Below are positions 26,178-36,668 of a stretch of 64,000 nucleotides of DNA, in pieces. Below the pieces are notes generated by a model, which saw only the letters and a list, made by a program, of their open reading frames with translations, made no database searches and was not told the DNA's origin. This DNA is from Ricordea florida (taxonomy: Eukaryota; Cnidaria; Anthozoa; Corallimorpharia; Ricordeidae). Location of the stretch: contig OX453287.1 of NCBI GenBank assembly GCA_949710005.1, forward strand, positions 18,375,017-18,439,016. The letters run 5' to 3'. A program made the position numbers and the translations under genes. Every line of letters starts with the position of its first letter. Position 1 is the stretch's first letter.

Positions 26178-26299
26178 AGCAACTACTCCTGTAAAACCAA
26201 GGATCTGGAAACCCTATGTGGATGACACCTTCACCATCATAAAACGTAACGACGTGGACAAGTTCCTCTATCACCTCAACCATCAGCACCCGTTCAACC
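26178..26299 (+). pseudogene. Penelope-like reverse transcriptase fragment (5' of insertion)
   Basis: Encodes a stretch with the WKPYVDDTF catalytic motif and a following helix. It is cut at an HPFN by the LINE insertion. Sequence upstream of the catalytic motif is missing, so the element was already 5'-truncated. Confidence 0.75.
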
Positions 26300-26421
26300 T
26301 TTATTCAACCTTTATTTAAAAATTTATAGTCCTGCAAAGGGGTTACCATCGCGCAAGACGCCTATCTAAGGAAGATAAAATAAAATAAAATAAAATAAAA
26401 TGCATCGATTATTATACAATA

Positions 26422-28305
26422 TTAAAATTTGTCACGACTAAAATACTCGAATAAGGCTTTTTTAAAAAGATCTATGGAGTTAATATTAACAATTTCGCTA
26501 GGTAAAGCATTCCAGTCTTTAATAGTTCTGCAGAAATAGCTATTCTTATAAGACTCAGTATTAGGTTGCAGTTCAATGAACTTGTTCAGGTTAGAGTTCC
26601 TTAAGTGTCTGCTGCGCTTCATAACGTAGTCAGGAAAAGCCAGACCACCAGCGCCATGAATCGCTTTGTGAAATAAAATCAGACGAGAAATTGTTCTGCG
26701 CACCTTTAGGGGTAACCAGTGTAGATCGTGCAGAAGGTTCGTAACTGTTCCCGGCTCCCTCGAGTAACAATTTTTTACAAAGCGTGCAGCTCTTCTTTGT
26801 ACTCCCTCTATTTGCTTGACGTGTTTTATTAAGTGTGGGTCCCAAACTGAGCTGGCGTATTCCACGTGAGGCCGTACAAGGGCTTTGTAGGCTGCCTCTT
26901 TCACTCCCATGGGGCAACTGCTCAGATTTCGCCCCAGGAATCCGAGAGAGCGATTAGCCTTCATGACTTTGTCATTAACATGCTGGCCCCAGTCGAGGTT
27001 TCTGGATAATTCTACGCCTAGATAAGGGTGGTGGGTGACCGAAACTAGAACTTTTCCCATAAGTACGTAGTTAGCCTCAGTAGGGTTTTGCTTCCTCGTT
27101 ATTTTTAAGACGTGGCATTTGCTGGGATTGAATTTCATTTGCCATTTCTGGGCCCAATTTTCAAGTGATGTTAGGTCTGACTGCAGTTTAGCGGCATCAT
27201 TGTAAGACTCAATAGTGCTGTAGATTAGAGTATCATCGGCGAAAAGGCGCATCCTAGAGGTACAGCTTTCTCCTAGGTCGTTAATGTATAAGAGAAACAA
27301 GAGGGGACCGAGAACTGTTCCCTGGGGGACCCCTGATAGAACTGGCACTTCCGAGGAGTTGTACCCATCAACAACAACTGATTGACTTCGACTCGTAAGC
27401 CATTGCGTTAGCCAGGTGTTAAGAACCCCACGTATGCCATAGTAGCGCAGTTTCATCAGGAGGCGCTGGTGCGGAACCGAATCAAAGGCTTTCGAAAAGT
27501 CCATGATTATTAGGTCAGTTTGCTCACCTTTATCAAGGGAGCGAGCTATTTCTTCTACTGTACAGATTAACTGAGTTTCACATGATAATGTTTTGCGAAA
27601 GCCATGTTGGTAGTTAACTAACACTTGATTTGAATCAAGATGGGACATCATTTCATGGAAGATAATGTGTTCCATAATTTTACAAGGCACCGACGTAATA
27701 GAGATCGGTCGATAATTTTCCGCTAGGCTTCTGCTACCTTTCTTGTATACGGGTACTACTGACGCTTTAAGCCAGTCCTGGGGAACCGAGCCCGTGTGGA
27801 GCGACTGCGTGAACAGAAACTGTAGAAAAGGAGCTAATTCAGCAGCAGCCTCCTTTAATATGTAGCAAGGGATTCCGTCAGGACCATTAGCTTTTTTACA
27901 GTTCACCTTCTGAAGAAGTTTCGTTATCCCCGCGGTGCTAAAATGGATAGGTGATATATCAATATACGGGCTGGTAGCCTCTGGGGGCATGTTTTGCAGG
28001 TCTTCTTTCGTGAAGACAGACTTGAAATAATTACTTAATGAATTGGCTTTCTCCCGACTATCGGACGCCACATCATCGCTGAGCTCCAAAGGAGCGACAC
28101 CAACATTGTCTTGCCTTTTAGATCTTATGTAGGTCCAGAATCGTTTGGTTATCGTAGGTTTACGATTTTCCAGGTCCATGTCATCGGTCGTTAGGAGGTC
28201 CAGCAAGTACTTATCATGACCGATAGACAACCTTTTCTTAATTACTTTACGTAGGTCTTTAAACTTTCTCCAATCAGCTTGATTATTTAACTTGCGTGCT
28301 CTGTT
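26422..28305 (-). pseudogene. CR1-like ORF2, reverse transcriptase part
   Basis: An open frame follows the in-frame TAA at 28306-28308. It has the RT blocks NYRPIS-TSV, DFSKAFDSVPH, GVPQGTVLGPLLFLLYIND and FADDTLIY, then a C-terminal region. The sequence on both sides of the TAA reads in the same frame, so one point change split endonuclease from RT. The RT part is otherwise intact. Confidence 0.88.
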
Positions 28306-29230
28306 TTATAGTTTTTGTTTCTTACGTATCATGCGCTTGATTGAGCTATTCAACCACGGTAAATTCCAGCGCGATCCCAGTTTCTTTTGGGGGAAGTACT
28401 CCTTCATAACCTTTAGAACTGATTCTGTGAAGAAGTTGTAGTTTTCGTTGACTGATTTATCTTGTGGGTTGTTAGTAAGATAATTGCCTAGGCGTGTTTC
28501 CAAAACGTTTCGAGCGGATTCTATGTCGCCCTTTTTAAACAAGAAAACTTTCCTCGGTTGTTTTCTGTTAAAGGACGGTTTCAAGGTGATATCCACAAGA
28601 ACTGCATCGTGATCGCTCATGCCGTCGACTAACTGGACATTATTTACTTGGTTTGGGTTGGTTGAGAGTACTAAATCAAGAATATTTCCTTTGCGTGTGG
28701 GTTGTTTCACGTGCTGAGACATAGAGTGGTCGTTTATGATATCAAGCAGCTTGGTGTTTACTTCAGTACCATAGGCGGGGCTAGGTTTTAGCGAGTATCC
28801 CCCTTCTTCGTCCCAGACGACATCTGGCAGATTGAAGTCACCGGTTAGTACTATATTTGGGAGAGATTTCGCTGTGAGGCTGGACAGAGTTTGATCCAGA
28901 CAGTCCAAAGGTTCGACAGCGCAATTTGGTGTTCTATAAATGGATTCGATGTAGAGTGGTTTGTTTCCCACAACATGTATTTTCGTCCAAACTGCCTCGC
29001 AGTTGGAGTCCAGATTACTTTCGTGGGTCGCAATCAATTTGTTGGAGACAGCTGTTAATACACCACCACCATTAAGATTACGGTCTTTCCGAAAAATCGT
29101 GTAATTGCCACCAAGAATTTCCGATGAAAAGATTGAATTGTCAATATGGGTCTCATTTGCATTTATAATATCAGGCTTGTATATTGCAGCCATGAGTTGG
29201 AAATGTAGCCGCTTCGAATCGAATGACTTC
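28306..29230 (-). pseudogene. CR1-like ORF2, APE-type endonuclease part
   Basis: Contains NANETH, GGGVLTAV, YRTPN, the catalytic GDFNLPD and SDHDAV of apurinic-type endonucleases, which nick target DNA for priming. It ends at the TAA at 28306. Upstream, the reading frame switches near 29220-29232 relative to the N-terminal part, indicating one indel. Confidence 0.85.
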
Positions 29231-29963
29231 TCAAGCTGCAACAATTTAATGACAACACTCGTAATGTGGAGGTACATTGTGATGCTTTACCATTCTTTTG
29301 TGATTGAGTTGCGGTAAAGCTCTTTCCATCTATTCGCGAAGTTGGCGGATGTCTACAAGGAGTTGATGAAGCGCAGGGCTCGCCGTCACTTGTTGTTGAA
29401 TTGAAAGAAGAAAAACGGGCAGTTGATGTGATATCGTCAAGGGGCGAAAAAAAATTGCTGGTCAGGGTATCACTGCTGGAAGCAAAAAGAGAGCTGGAGA
29501 AGCTGGGAAGGCCACAATCACAGCAGATCCACATGCAAGAGCTATTAGCTAGGGCGTCGTAAACAGGGTTGTTAATATTACAACATCGTGCATGATACCA
29601 ACGATCGCAATAATCACATTGGACAGCCTTTTGGTTGGATTTAACAGGCTTAGCGCACACTGCACATGGATACTTTACACCAGGGCCAGGATTAAGCGAA
29701 ACATCTCCACACAAAAGCAGAAGATTAAAGAAGACAGCGCCAGATCGACACGAAGATTCCAAGATGGCGGACCGCTTCGTGGATCTCTTCTGCCAGCAAG
29801 CCGCCAGTTTGACCCAGTGGGATGTAGTTCCGGTGCTGAAAGTCGAGTTCGTATGACTATGGATGCAACTGGAATTTGTTTCATGGGACTGCAGCAGGCA
29901 GAGTCGTAAAAATAAAGCCAAAAGAACTAAAAAACACGGAGCAGCAAAATTCACAACCACCAT
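29220..29963 (-). pseudogene. CR1-like N-terminal region: 2A-like peptide and PHD-type finger
   Basis: Starts with a hydrophobic leader (ATG at 29963). About 80 residues later comes LLLLCGDVSLNPGP, a good 2A-like ribosome-skipping peptide, followed by a PHD-like zinc finger (CAVCAKPV, then CDYC, WYHARC, WICCDC) and a Ser-rich linker to the endonuclease. In sea-urchin LINEs such 2A sequences are described as translational or targeting elements. Confidence 0.8.
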
Positions 29964-29992
29964 GCTTGAAGCTACGTTCTCCTGTAGTCCAT

Positions 29993-30609
29993 CCGTCCAT
30001 CCGCTTCAACATAGAAACTGAGAACGACAATTAAATCGCTTTCCCTGATTCACTAGTGACTAGGGGACCGGACGGCAGACTCCACACCACCGTCTACAGG
30101 AAGCCCACGCACACCGGCCTAGCGTATGATTCACACCATCCACAGTCAGTAAAACGCGGTATTGTTAAGTGCCTAAACGACCGGGCCAAACGTATCATCA
30201 CAAAACCATCGGGAACAGCACAGAAGAAGAAACATCTATCGACAGTTCTAATCGCTAACGGTTACCCCCCTTCTTTCTTGCAGCACCGAGGAAAACAACT
30301 ACGACAGAGTTTAAGTCCCCCGCGGTGCTGCCTTACATCAAAGGAGTCTCAGAGACCCTCCGCCGCAGCCTACAACAACAAGACATACGAGCCGTCTTCA
30401 AGTCTGACACGACACTAAGATCCCAACTAGTCAGACCAAAAGATCCCGCTAACCCCAGCAAGCAAGACGGCGTAGTCTACAAGGCGAGCCAGCGGACCCC
30501 TGAGGAAAACACAGCAGGCAGGAACAATAGCAAGATCGAAATGCACCAATCAGAGCAGACCACACAGCTACATAATGGTGAGCTGGAATCAGTCGAACCC
30601 ATCGCCTGA
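29993..30609 (+). pseudogene. Penelope-like element 1, 3' coding part
   Basis: Continues the RT thumb after the LINE (TTVYRKPTHTGLAYD at about 30090-30130), with at least one frameshift near 30310. It then carries a VSETLRRSLQQQDIRAVF block and DGVVYK, after which the expected GIY-YIG endonuclease is missing and the tail follows directly. An internal deletion of the endonuclease domain is inferred from family layout. Confidence 0.72.
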
Positions 30610-30743
30610 AGAAGACTAGCAGTAAGCAGTCGAAACGTCGCCATCAACATCCAGTGACTACATCGTCTGACAAAAGAAGAATTTATATTATCATCACATT
30701 TTCCACGATGAACAACAACCCATTCCTTAACAATATTAAGTCT

Positions 30744-31249
30744 CTTTTTATTTCTTTAACATTTTTATTCTCATTCAGTCACTGAGAAATAAGTATTTCA
30801 GATAACAAATTTATCGGATTCCCTAGAATTTAATTATTTTGTTTTAAAAAGACCAGCAGTGTTGTGAAAGTCGTATTTTTCGGCACTGTCTCTAGGCTCA
30901 AAACATGCCATGTTGATTATTTTACACAAAACTCTTCTAGGAAGGCTTATTAAACTAGGTTTGCTTACTTCATTAATTTAAAAGCTGTCATCTGTTATAT
31001 TATTTTGTCAGGTGGAATGTCCCTACTGTACAATCAACTTGATAATACGGGTCTTCTTTGTCCATAGAGGAAGTGTCATCTGTTCTGAATAGAAGCACAA
31101 TTACAGTGTTTTGCAACCGTGACCAAAATTAATTACTCGAAAAGCAATATTTGTTATATCTCCCGCAGGATACGAAATTATGTTCCTGTTTTACATCTAA
31201 GAATCTTGTCTACTGCGAAGCATATTTAGTCCGTTCTTTCTTTTGGAGC
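30744..31249. other. Non-coding interval
   Basis: AT-rich; no gene or repeat that I can support. Confidence 0.4.
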
Positions 31250-31373
31250 AACTTTAGAATACCCCGCCACTTCATTTACATGTGTCGGTTTCTTTTGAAG
31301 AATGAGGCATATTACAATTGGCTCTTTTGTTATTCATCAGTATGTTAATGAAGTGGCGGGGTATTCTAAAGTT
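31250..31373. mobile_element. Short MITE, perfect 27-bp inverted ends
   Basis: Ends begin AACTTTAGAATACCCCGCCA at 31250 and are exactly inverted at 31347-31373; a 70-bp unrelated core lies between. Confidence 0.8.
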
Positions 31374-32650
31374 TAACCTCTTTTAAACTTCTTTGTAAAA
31401 ACACATAGAGGGTGCGATATGAACATTCAAAAAAAAAAACTTCTGACCGGTGCTATACCGAAGTATGTTTTTGTTTCACCATGGACACTTGTTCTTGCTT
31501 TCTCGTCTGGTTGGGTCTCATGAATCCCTATTTAGAATACCCATATTTTGAGAAGTCCCAAGACAATATTGCAAGCAAAGTGTCTTTGTTTGTTTAGCTC
31601 TGCAAACTGGTCCCTAGTGTTTAATCTGTGGATTAAAATAATTTTATAACGTGAGAATGTGAAAGCTTCGGTCTGCAAAGCACTCATTACTGTACTGCGG
31701 TGTCTCCACTACACTGTAAAGTATTGTACAGACGTGTGGTACCGTTTGCCCGTTAATGAGCTTGTGGCAATATCTGATACCAATTCTTTTATATTTTGTG
31801 TATCAAATTTGCATAATTATAATAGCCACCTCCCCGCACAATACATTCATTTTTTCCAAATTTCTTTTTTTCATGGCAGAATTGTCCGTTTAGAAAAGCA
31901 GTTGTTGGTGGCTGGTTGCGAATACCGAACCTAAGTCAATATCATTGAAGGCCACTCGAGACAACTTTCTCTCTACATGATTTTTATATGTCAGAGCTAT
32001 ATCATTGATTATGTGTCAGTAAGAGCAACTTTTTATTTTGTTATTTCCTTTCCTCGATAAGATCAAAACATACTGAATGAATAAAACACCGATTTCACAA
32101 TAATTACTTGATTGATTTGTTAATTAGTTCGTTATTGATTGTAGCTACTTATCAAAATGTTTGACAGGTCGCCTGTGAAACATCACTGCTGTGAGCTATC
32201 AGTTAAAGGGAATTCATGTCCAAACAAAGATAAAATGAACCATTTTGAACGTGGAATATAGGTAAGGTTAGTGATAAAGTGGTGCCAATATTGACCCATT
32301 GTAAAAAGGTTATAAACTGAGTAAGATTTTCAGAATATTTTTGACGTAAAACCTTGTGAACGGTGGCCTTTATTCCTGCAAAACTAGTGTTTGATATGCA
32401 ACATTTTTCATTGCCCGATTCGCGTGTTTTCCTTTTGGGTGAAATTATGTGAAACGGGAAAATGTGCATCTTCGATGTTTTAGCCAAGCTTAGAAACGTC
32501 CATGATGCTTTCGACATCATCCTCCAGGCAGAATTATGTGTTACTTTTTCCGTGCCTTGACTTTTGGAGCTCAGAGTCATACCTATACTGAAGTGTAAAT
32601 ATAGCTGTGATTGCAGAGATGATCTTGATTGCGATCCTATAGCTATTATA
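31374..32650. other. Non-coding interval
   Basis: Several short frames but none with family signal or splice context. Confidence 0.4.
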
Positions 32651-32866
32651 TCGGGAGTGGAAGCGGAATTATGAATCATGGCTGTAAAATTAGTAGGAAT
32701 CATGAATTTTCGCGTTTAAAACGTGGGAATCATGAATCACGAGAAATAGTTAAATCATGAATCATGAATATCGAAACAAAATTGCTAATGAATCATGAAT
32801 CATTAGGGTAAAAAAGGGCAGGAATCATGAATATCGAAGGTCAAATGATTCCGCTTCCACCCCCGA
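32651..32866. mobile_element. MITE with 7-bp target duplication
   Basis: Inverted ends TCGGGAGTGGAAGCGGAATT / TCGGGGGTGGAAGCGGAATC, flanked by TATTATA (32644-32650 and 32867-32873). The interior is a string of GAATCATGAAT repeats. The duplication length suggests a hAT-like mobiliser. Confidence 0.72.
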
Positions 32867-32873
32867 TATTATA

Positions 32874-33443
32874 TAAGTAAAAAAAAGGAAAAAGGGTTAC
32901 CTGACTTGAACGTTTTCCTTTTTTATTGTTCTGACAAATGTGTACACTGAAAGTCATTGATCAGAATGCAAATTTTATCAAATTGTCAAGATGATGCTGG
33001 TGCCTCGAGGGATTTTTTTGCAGCGAAAATGACTTTTCTTTTGTCGATGGCCATGGTATTCATAGAACCAGAGATGGGGTTTTGACAGTTTGCGAACAAG
33101 GAGTCTTACAAAAGGGAAAAAGTTCTTCATGACACGTTAACACTGAATATTAAATGAAACTATATGAAAGCATAGGAAAGTCCCGTTAGTGTGCTATAAA
33201 AAGGTGACAGAATTGTTAGCGATATGAACAGTAGGAAATCTGGCATAAAGTAGTGACAAAGATACAGGATAAAACTCACCTACGGTTTAAAACAAATGGT
33301 GGCCACGATCAACAACGAATCACAGGCGGTAATACAAGAACAAAGGGACATAAGGTGATACGATAACACGTACAGCTGCTTGAAATCGATATCGTTCATT
33401 CAGTAACTAAAGCAATAACCACGGTTAATCAAAATCAGCTATC
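32874..33443. other. Non-coding interval
   Basis: No feature I can support. Confidence 0.35.
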
Positions 33444-33612
33444 GGGGTTTATACTTCATGCCAGTATGCCATATAGTCTCCCGCGCCCATAACAATGGTG
33501 CGTTGGACCATATGGCATACTGGCATGAAGTATAAACCCTTCAATTATGCCATAACGTCTCCCGCACTATTGTGATGGGCGCGGGAGACTATATGGCATA
33601 CTGGTATGAAGT
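33444..33612. mobile_element. Hairpin MITE, left part (right end at 36152-36167)
   Basis: Long inverted arms containing TATAGTCTCCCGCGCCC and its complement, with a subsidiary inverted copy. The right terminus (ATGAAGTATATCCCG) is found only beyond the Penelope-like insertion. CTAT flanks both outer ends. Confidence 0.65.
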
Positions 33613-33613
33613 T

Positions 33614-34015
33614 ATGGCGGTCCATTTCCGCCAAAATTCGATCTTTGTATTTTATACTCGACTTGCCGTATTTTATGCTACCTTACACAATGCGACATCC
33701 AACTGTGTCTATTGAACATGGTACTTTTTGTTTTTCAAATTCAATATCACCTATTTGTGTTGTCAAATTGACGATTTTCTTCTGTTTTTTATAAAAATGT
33801 AAACAATGCAAGTTTCGACTTTCGATATTTTGTATTCAACATCCAAGTTCACGTATTCGGCTTCGTTCGACATCCTTCCGCAATCCATTGAGAGAGGACA
33901 TCGCAGGCGCAGCTTATCTCCACCCCCATCCCCCGGGAGCTGTGGCAAAAAGCCCTCCAGTAGAGTGGAGTAGAGAGAATGATCCTATCCCATGACGGTC
34001 GCATGTTTGTCTTTT
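33614..34015. repeat. Left inverted arm of Penelope-like element 2
   Basis: About 402 bp, the inverted counterpart of 35750-36152; the few differences include a small indel near 33930 / 35830. Confidence 0.85.
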
Positions 34016-34090
34016 TAAAATGAGCGGTAGGAGGAAGCAAGGCGTGACAGGCCGCACAATTTCTACCGGTGTGAAACATTTGAGAACCTT

Positions 34091-34850
34091 TTATATTTTT
34101 GCTCTAACGAGCATATCTTTTAAAGATTTACCTTTCTTAAAAGTTATGATGGGTGGATCTTTGAAGATTTTTTTGAGTAGTCGTTGTTCCTGTATGATGT
34201 GCCATTTTTTCATTAAAATTTGTTTGATGTTCGGCACTGCCGGTTCATATTGTGTGACAAAAGGCAAAATATCTTTCCTATCTTTTTTGTTCTGTTTGAG
34301 CGCTGACTTCCTTTCTGTGAAGTTAATTTCTGATAGGTGTTTATCTACCAGATTTTGTGGGTAGCCCCTTGCGACCAAGCGTACTCTAAAGTTTAGAATG
34401 TTCTCTTCTAAAGTGGTTTTTGAAGAATTTGTTCTTAGGAGTCTAAGAGCTTCGTCCTTTATGAATCCTTTTTTAAAATGTGTTTTTATGTCAAGGATTG
34501 ATTGTTCCCTGAATCTTTCGCCTTTGTATATTAGTGTATCCAGAAATGTGGTTTCTGTGTTTGAGATTTCCGCTGTGAATTTAATTGTAGGATGATGTGA
34601 ATTAGCTTGTTCGATGAATCTTTCGATATCTGTTTTGCTGGTGTCCCACAGTGAAAATATATCGTCAATGTAACGTTTCCAGACTGTAGGTTTTTTGACA
34701 GTTTTGCTTAGGATTTGTGTCTCAATTTTAGACATGAATATGTTGGCAAAAGCGACAGCCATTTTCGTGCCCAACGCAGTGCCGTGAATTTGAAGATAGT
34801 TCCTTCCATTGACTTGGAAGGAGTTTTCTTTAAGTATGAGACTAATGTAG
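34091..34850 (-). pseudogene. Penelope-like RT, C-terminal half
   Basis: Reads RYISLILKENSF, then GTALGTKMAVAFANIFM, the catalytic WKRYIDDIF, and a thumb with FLDTLIYKG and ARGYP-LVDKHL-EI. It ends at KSLKDMLVRAKI followed by a stop; a HTGRNCAACHAL stretch continues in another frame toward the arm. No GIY-YIG domain is seen. Confidence 0.82.
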
Positions 34851-34856
34851 CGTAAG

Positions 34857-35178
34857 GCCGATCAGCGTACGGATAGCCCGGAACTGGGGCTAGCTTGCAC
34901 TTATGAGGACAGTAACTATACCAACTGGACTATATGCATCTCTCTCTTTAGTAGAATGACTACGAGTATTTGCCACACAGCATTCCGATTATTGGTGCAC
35001 GATTGCCATGTAAGGAAATAGAACAGAAAGGGAGTCTACATATTGAGCAACACATTGAGCAATCTCACGTACAGCAGATTCCACGTGAGGTTACATCGAT
35101 TACACTGCATTCTTATTACGCAAGTGTTGTTATCACGCTATGTCACGATAAGTCACGCTTGTAACACTTTGCTGCACT
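34857..35178. mobile_element. Unclassified insertion inside the Penelope-like RT
   Basis: About 320 bp separate two RT halves that otherwise read on (LREML, then RYISLIL). On the minus strand near its 3' end there is TAGTCCAGTTGGTATAG, similar to a tRNA A-box, so a SINE is possible. CTTA occurs at both edges. Confidence 0.45.
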
Positions 35179-35745
35179 AAGCATTTCTCTGAGGTAGTAT
35201 GTAGGTATTGGAGGGCTATTATTGTGGAACTTGTCGTATGCTTCGCATACCGCTTTGATACCCTCTTCTTGTGGTATATTTGTATATAGGCTCGTTACGT
35301 CCATCGAAACAAGGAATGTTTGTTTATTTACGCTGGTTCTCTCAATGAAATTTATGAAATCGGTGGTGTCTTTTAGATACGACTCCTGTGATTTTGATAT
35401 AGGTTGAAGCAGTTTATCAACAAAAGATGATATTCTTTCTGTTGGCCCATCACAACCGGAGATTATTGGTCTACCTGTGATGGTTGGCTTGTGAATTTTT
35501 GTAAGAGTATAGAATTCTGGTATTCTAGGTGGATTTGGTGTTTGGGATAGCCATTTCTTTGTCATGTTATCAATGTGATTACCAAGGTGAAGGTTCGTAA
35601 TTAAACGTGACACCTTGCTGTGTGTCTCTTTAATCATGGGGTTGTCAAGAGGCCTGTTGTTGTTTTGATCGTTGATTTGGATTTGGCCCTCTTGAATCTT
35701 GTGTAATGTTGTGTCGCGTTCGTTCCACAGTCTAGGAACCGCCAT
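35166..35745 (-). pseudogene. Penelope-like RT, N-terminal half
   Basis: Starts near ATG 35745 (MAVPRLWNERD). It has FYTLTKIHKP, GRPIISGCDGPTERISSFVD and LVSMDVTSLYTNIPQEEG (first catalytic Asp). The frame is cut after LREML by the 34857-35178 insertion, and the translated tail beyond is foreign. Confidence 0.82.
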
Positions 35746-35749
35746 GTTG

Positions 35750-36152
35750 AAAAGACAAACATGCCACCGTCATGGGGTAGGATCATTCTCTCTACTCCAC
35801 TCTACTGGAGGGCTTTTTGCCACAGTTACCGTGGGGATGGGGGTGGAGATAAGCTGCGCCTGCGATGTCCTCTCTCAATGGATTGCGGAAGGATGTCGAA
35901 CGAAGCCGAATACGTGAACTTGGATGTTGAATACAAAATATCGAAAGTCGAAACTTGCATTGTTTACATTTTTATAAAAAACAGAAGAAAATCGTCAATT
36001 TGGCAACACAAATAGGTGATATTGAATTTAAAAATCAACAAGTACCATGTTCAATAGACACAGTTGGATGTCGCATTGTGTAAGGTAGCATAAAATACGG
36101 CAAGTCGAGTATAAAATACAAAGATCGAATTTTGGCGGAAATGGACCGCCAT
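35750..36152. repeat. Right inverted arm of Penelope-like element 2
   Basis: Inverted copy of 33614-34015. Confidence 0.85.
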
Positions 36153-36381
36153 ATGAAGTATATCCCGCTATCGGAAGCAACAATGACAATTCGATAAAAA
36201 CGTTAATGACCTGAGAAACATTTAAGTTCTTGTTTCAAAGATTTTGACTACGCGCGGAACATTCGATACAATAACAAGACACCTGTGAGCGTTTCCGTGG
36301 GATGCACTTGCCTATGAATGGTTACTTACATGTCACAATCAGATCACAAAAATTGACCAGTTACGGTGACCTGCCATGTTA

Positions 36382-36665
36382 GGGACGGACCATTAGAAAA
36401 GTGATGGGGGGGAGGGGAGAATTTTTAGCTTGCACGATTTTTTTTTTCGCTCACTACTTGTGCAGGAATTTTTTTTTTCAGGTGAACCCCTCTGGCCTCT
36501 GCACTACGTGTGAAAAAGTCACAATTGGACCTTCCTTCTGCATGAATTTTTTTTTTACCTTCGTCTTTGCATGAATTTTTTTCTTGGCATTTTCCCTTGC
36601 ATGAATTTTTTTTTGTTTTTTTTCCCCACCCCCCCCCCCCCATCACTTTTCTAATGGTCCGTCCC
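36382..36665. mobile_element. Harbinger-type MITE, copy 1
   Basis: TTA on both flanks (36379-36381 and 36666-36668); about 30-bp inverted ends starting GGGACGGACCATTAGAAAAG. The core has repeated TGCATGAATTTTTTT units. The same family is at 55142-55436 in the opposite orientation. TTA duplication is typical of PIF/Harbinger. Confidence 0.85.
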
Positions 36666-36668
36666 TTA

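Larger units (their letters stand above)
26300..29992 (-). mobile_element. CR1-like non-LTR retrotransposon
   Basis: The LINE lies on the minus strand inside Penelope-like element 1. Its 3' tail, seen at the left end, contains an AAAAT-type microsatellite (26377-26400) and two TTGAATAAAGG repeats. The coding region has one frameshift and one stop. Confidence 0.82.
26087..30731 (+). mobile_element. Penelope-like element 1, split by a CR1-like element
   Basis: Flanked by the exact 12-bp duplication AATATTAAGTCT (26075-26086 and 30732-30743). Both sides carry an inverted 87-bp arm (26087-26173 and 30606-30692) with a CGACGTTTCGACTGCTTACT core. Plus-strand Penelope-type coding fragments flank a minus-strand LINE that occupies about 26300-29992. 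Confidence 0.85.
33613..36151 (-). mobile_element. Penelope-like element 2 with about 400-bp inverted arms
   Basis: Inverted arms 33614-34015 and 35750-36152 are nearly identical, and TATGAAGT (33605-33612 and 36152-36159) is duplicated at the insertion, which lies in the hairpin MITE. Penelope-type RT is coded on the minus strand between the arms. Confidence 0.82.

Noticed and set aside
32203-32703. 166-aa minus-strand frame
   Set aside because: Composition and lack of motifs do not support coding; part overlaps a MITE.
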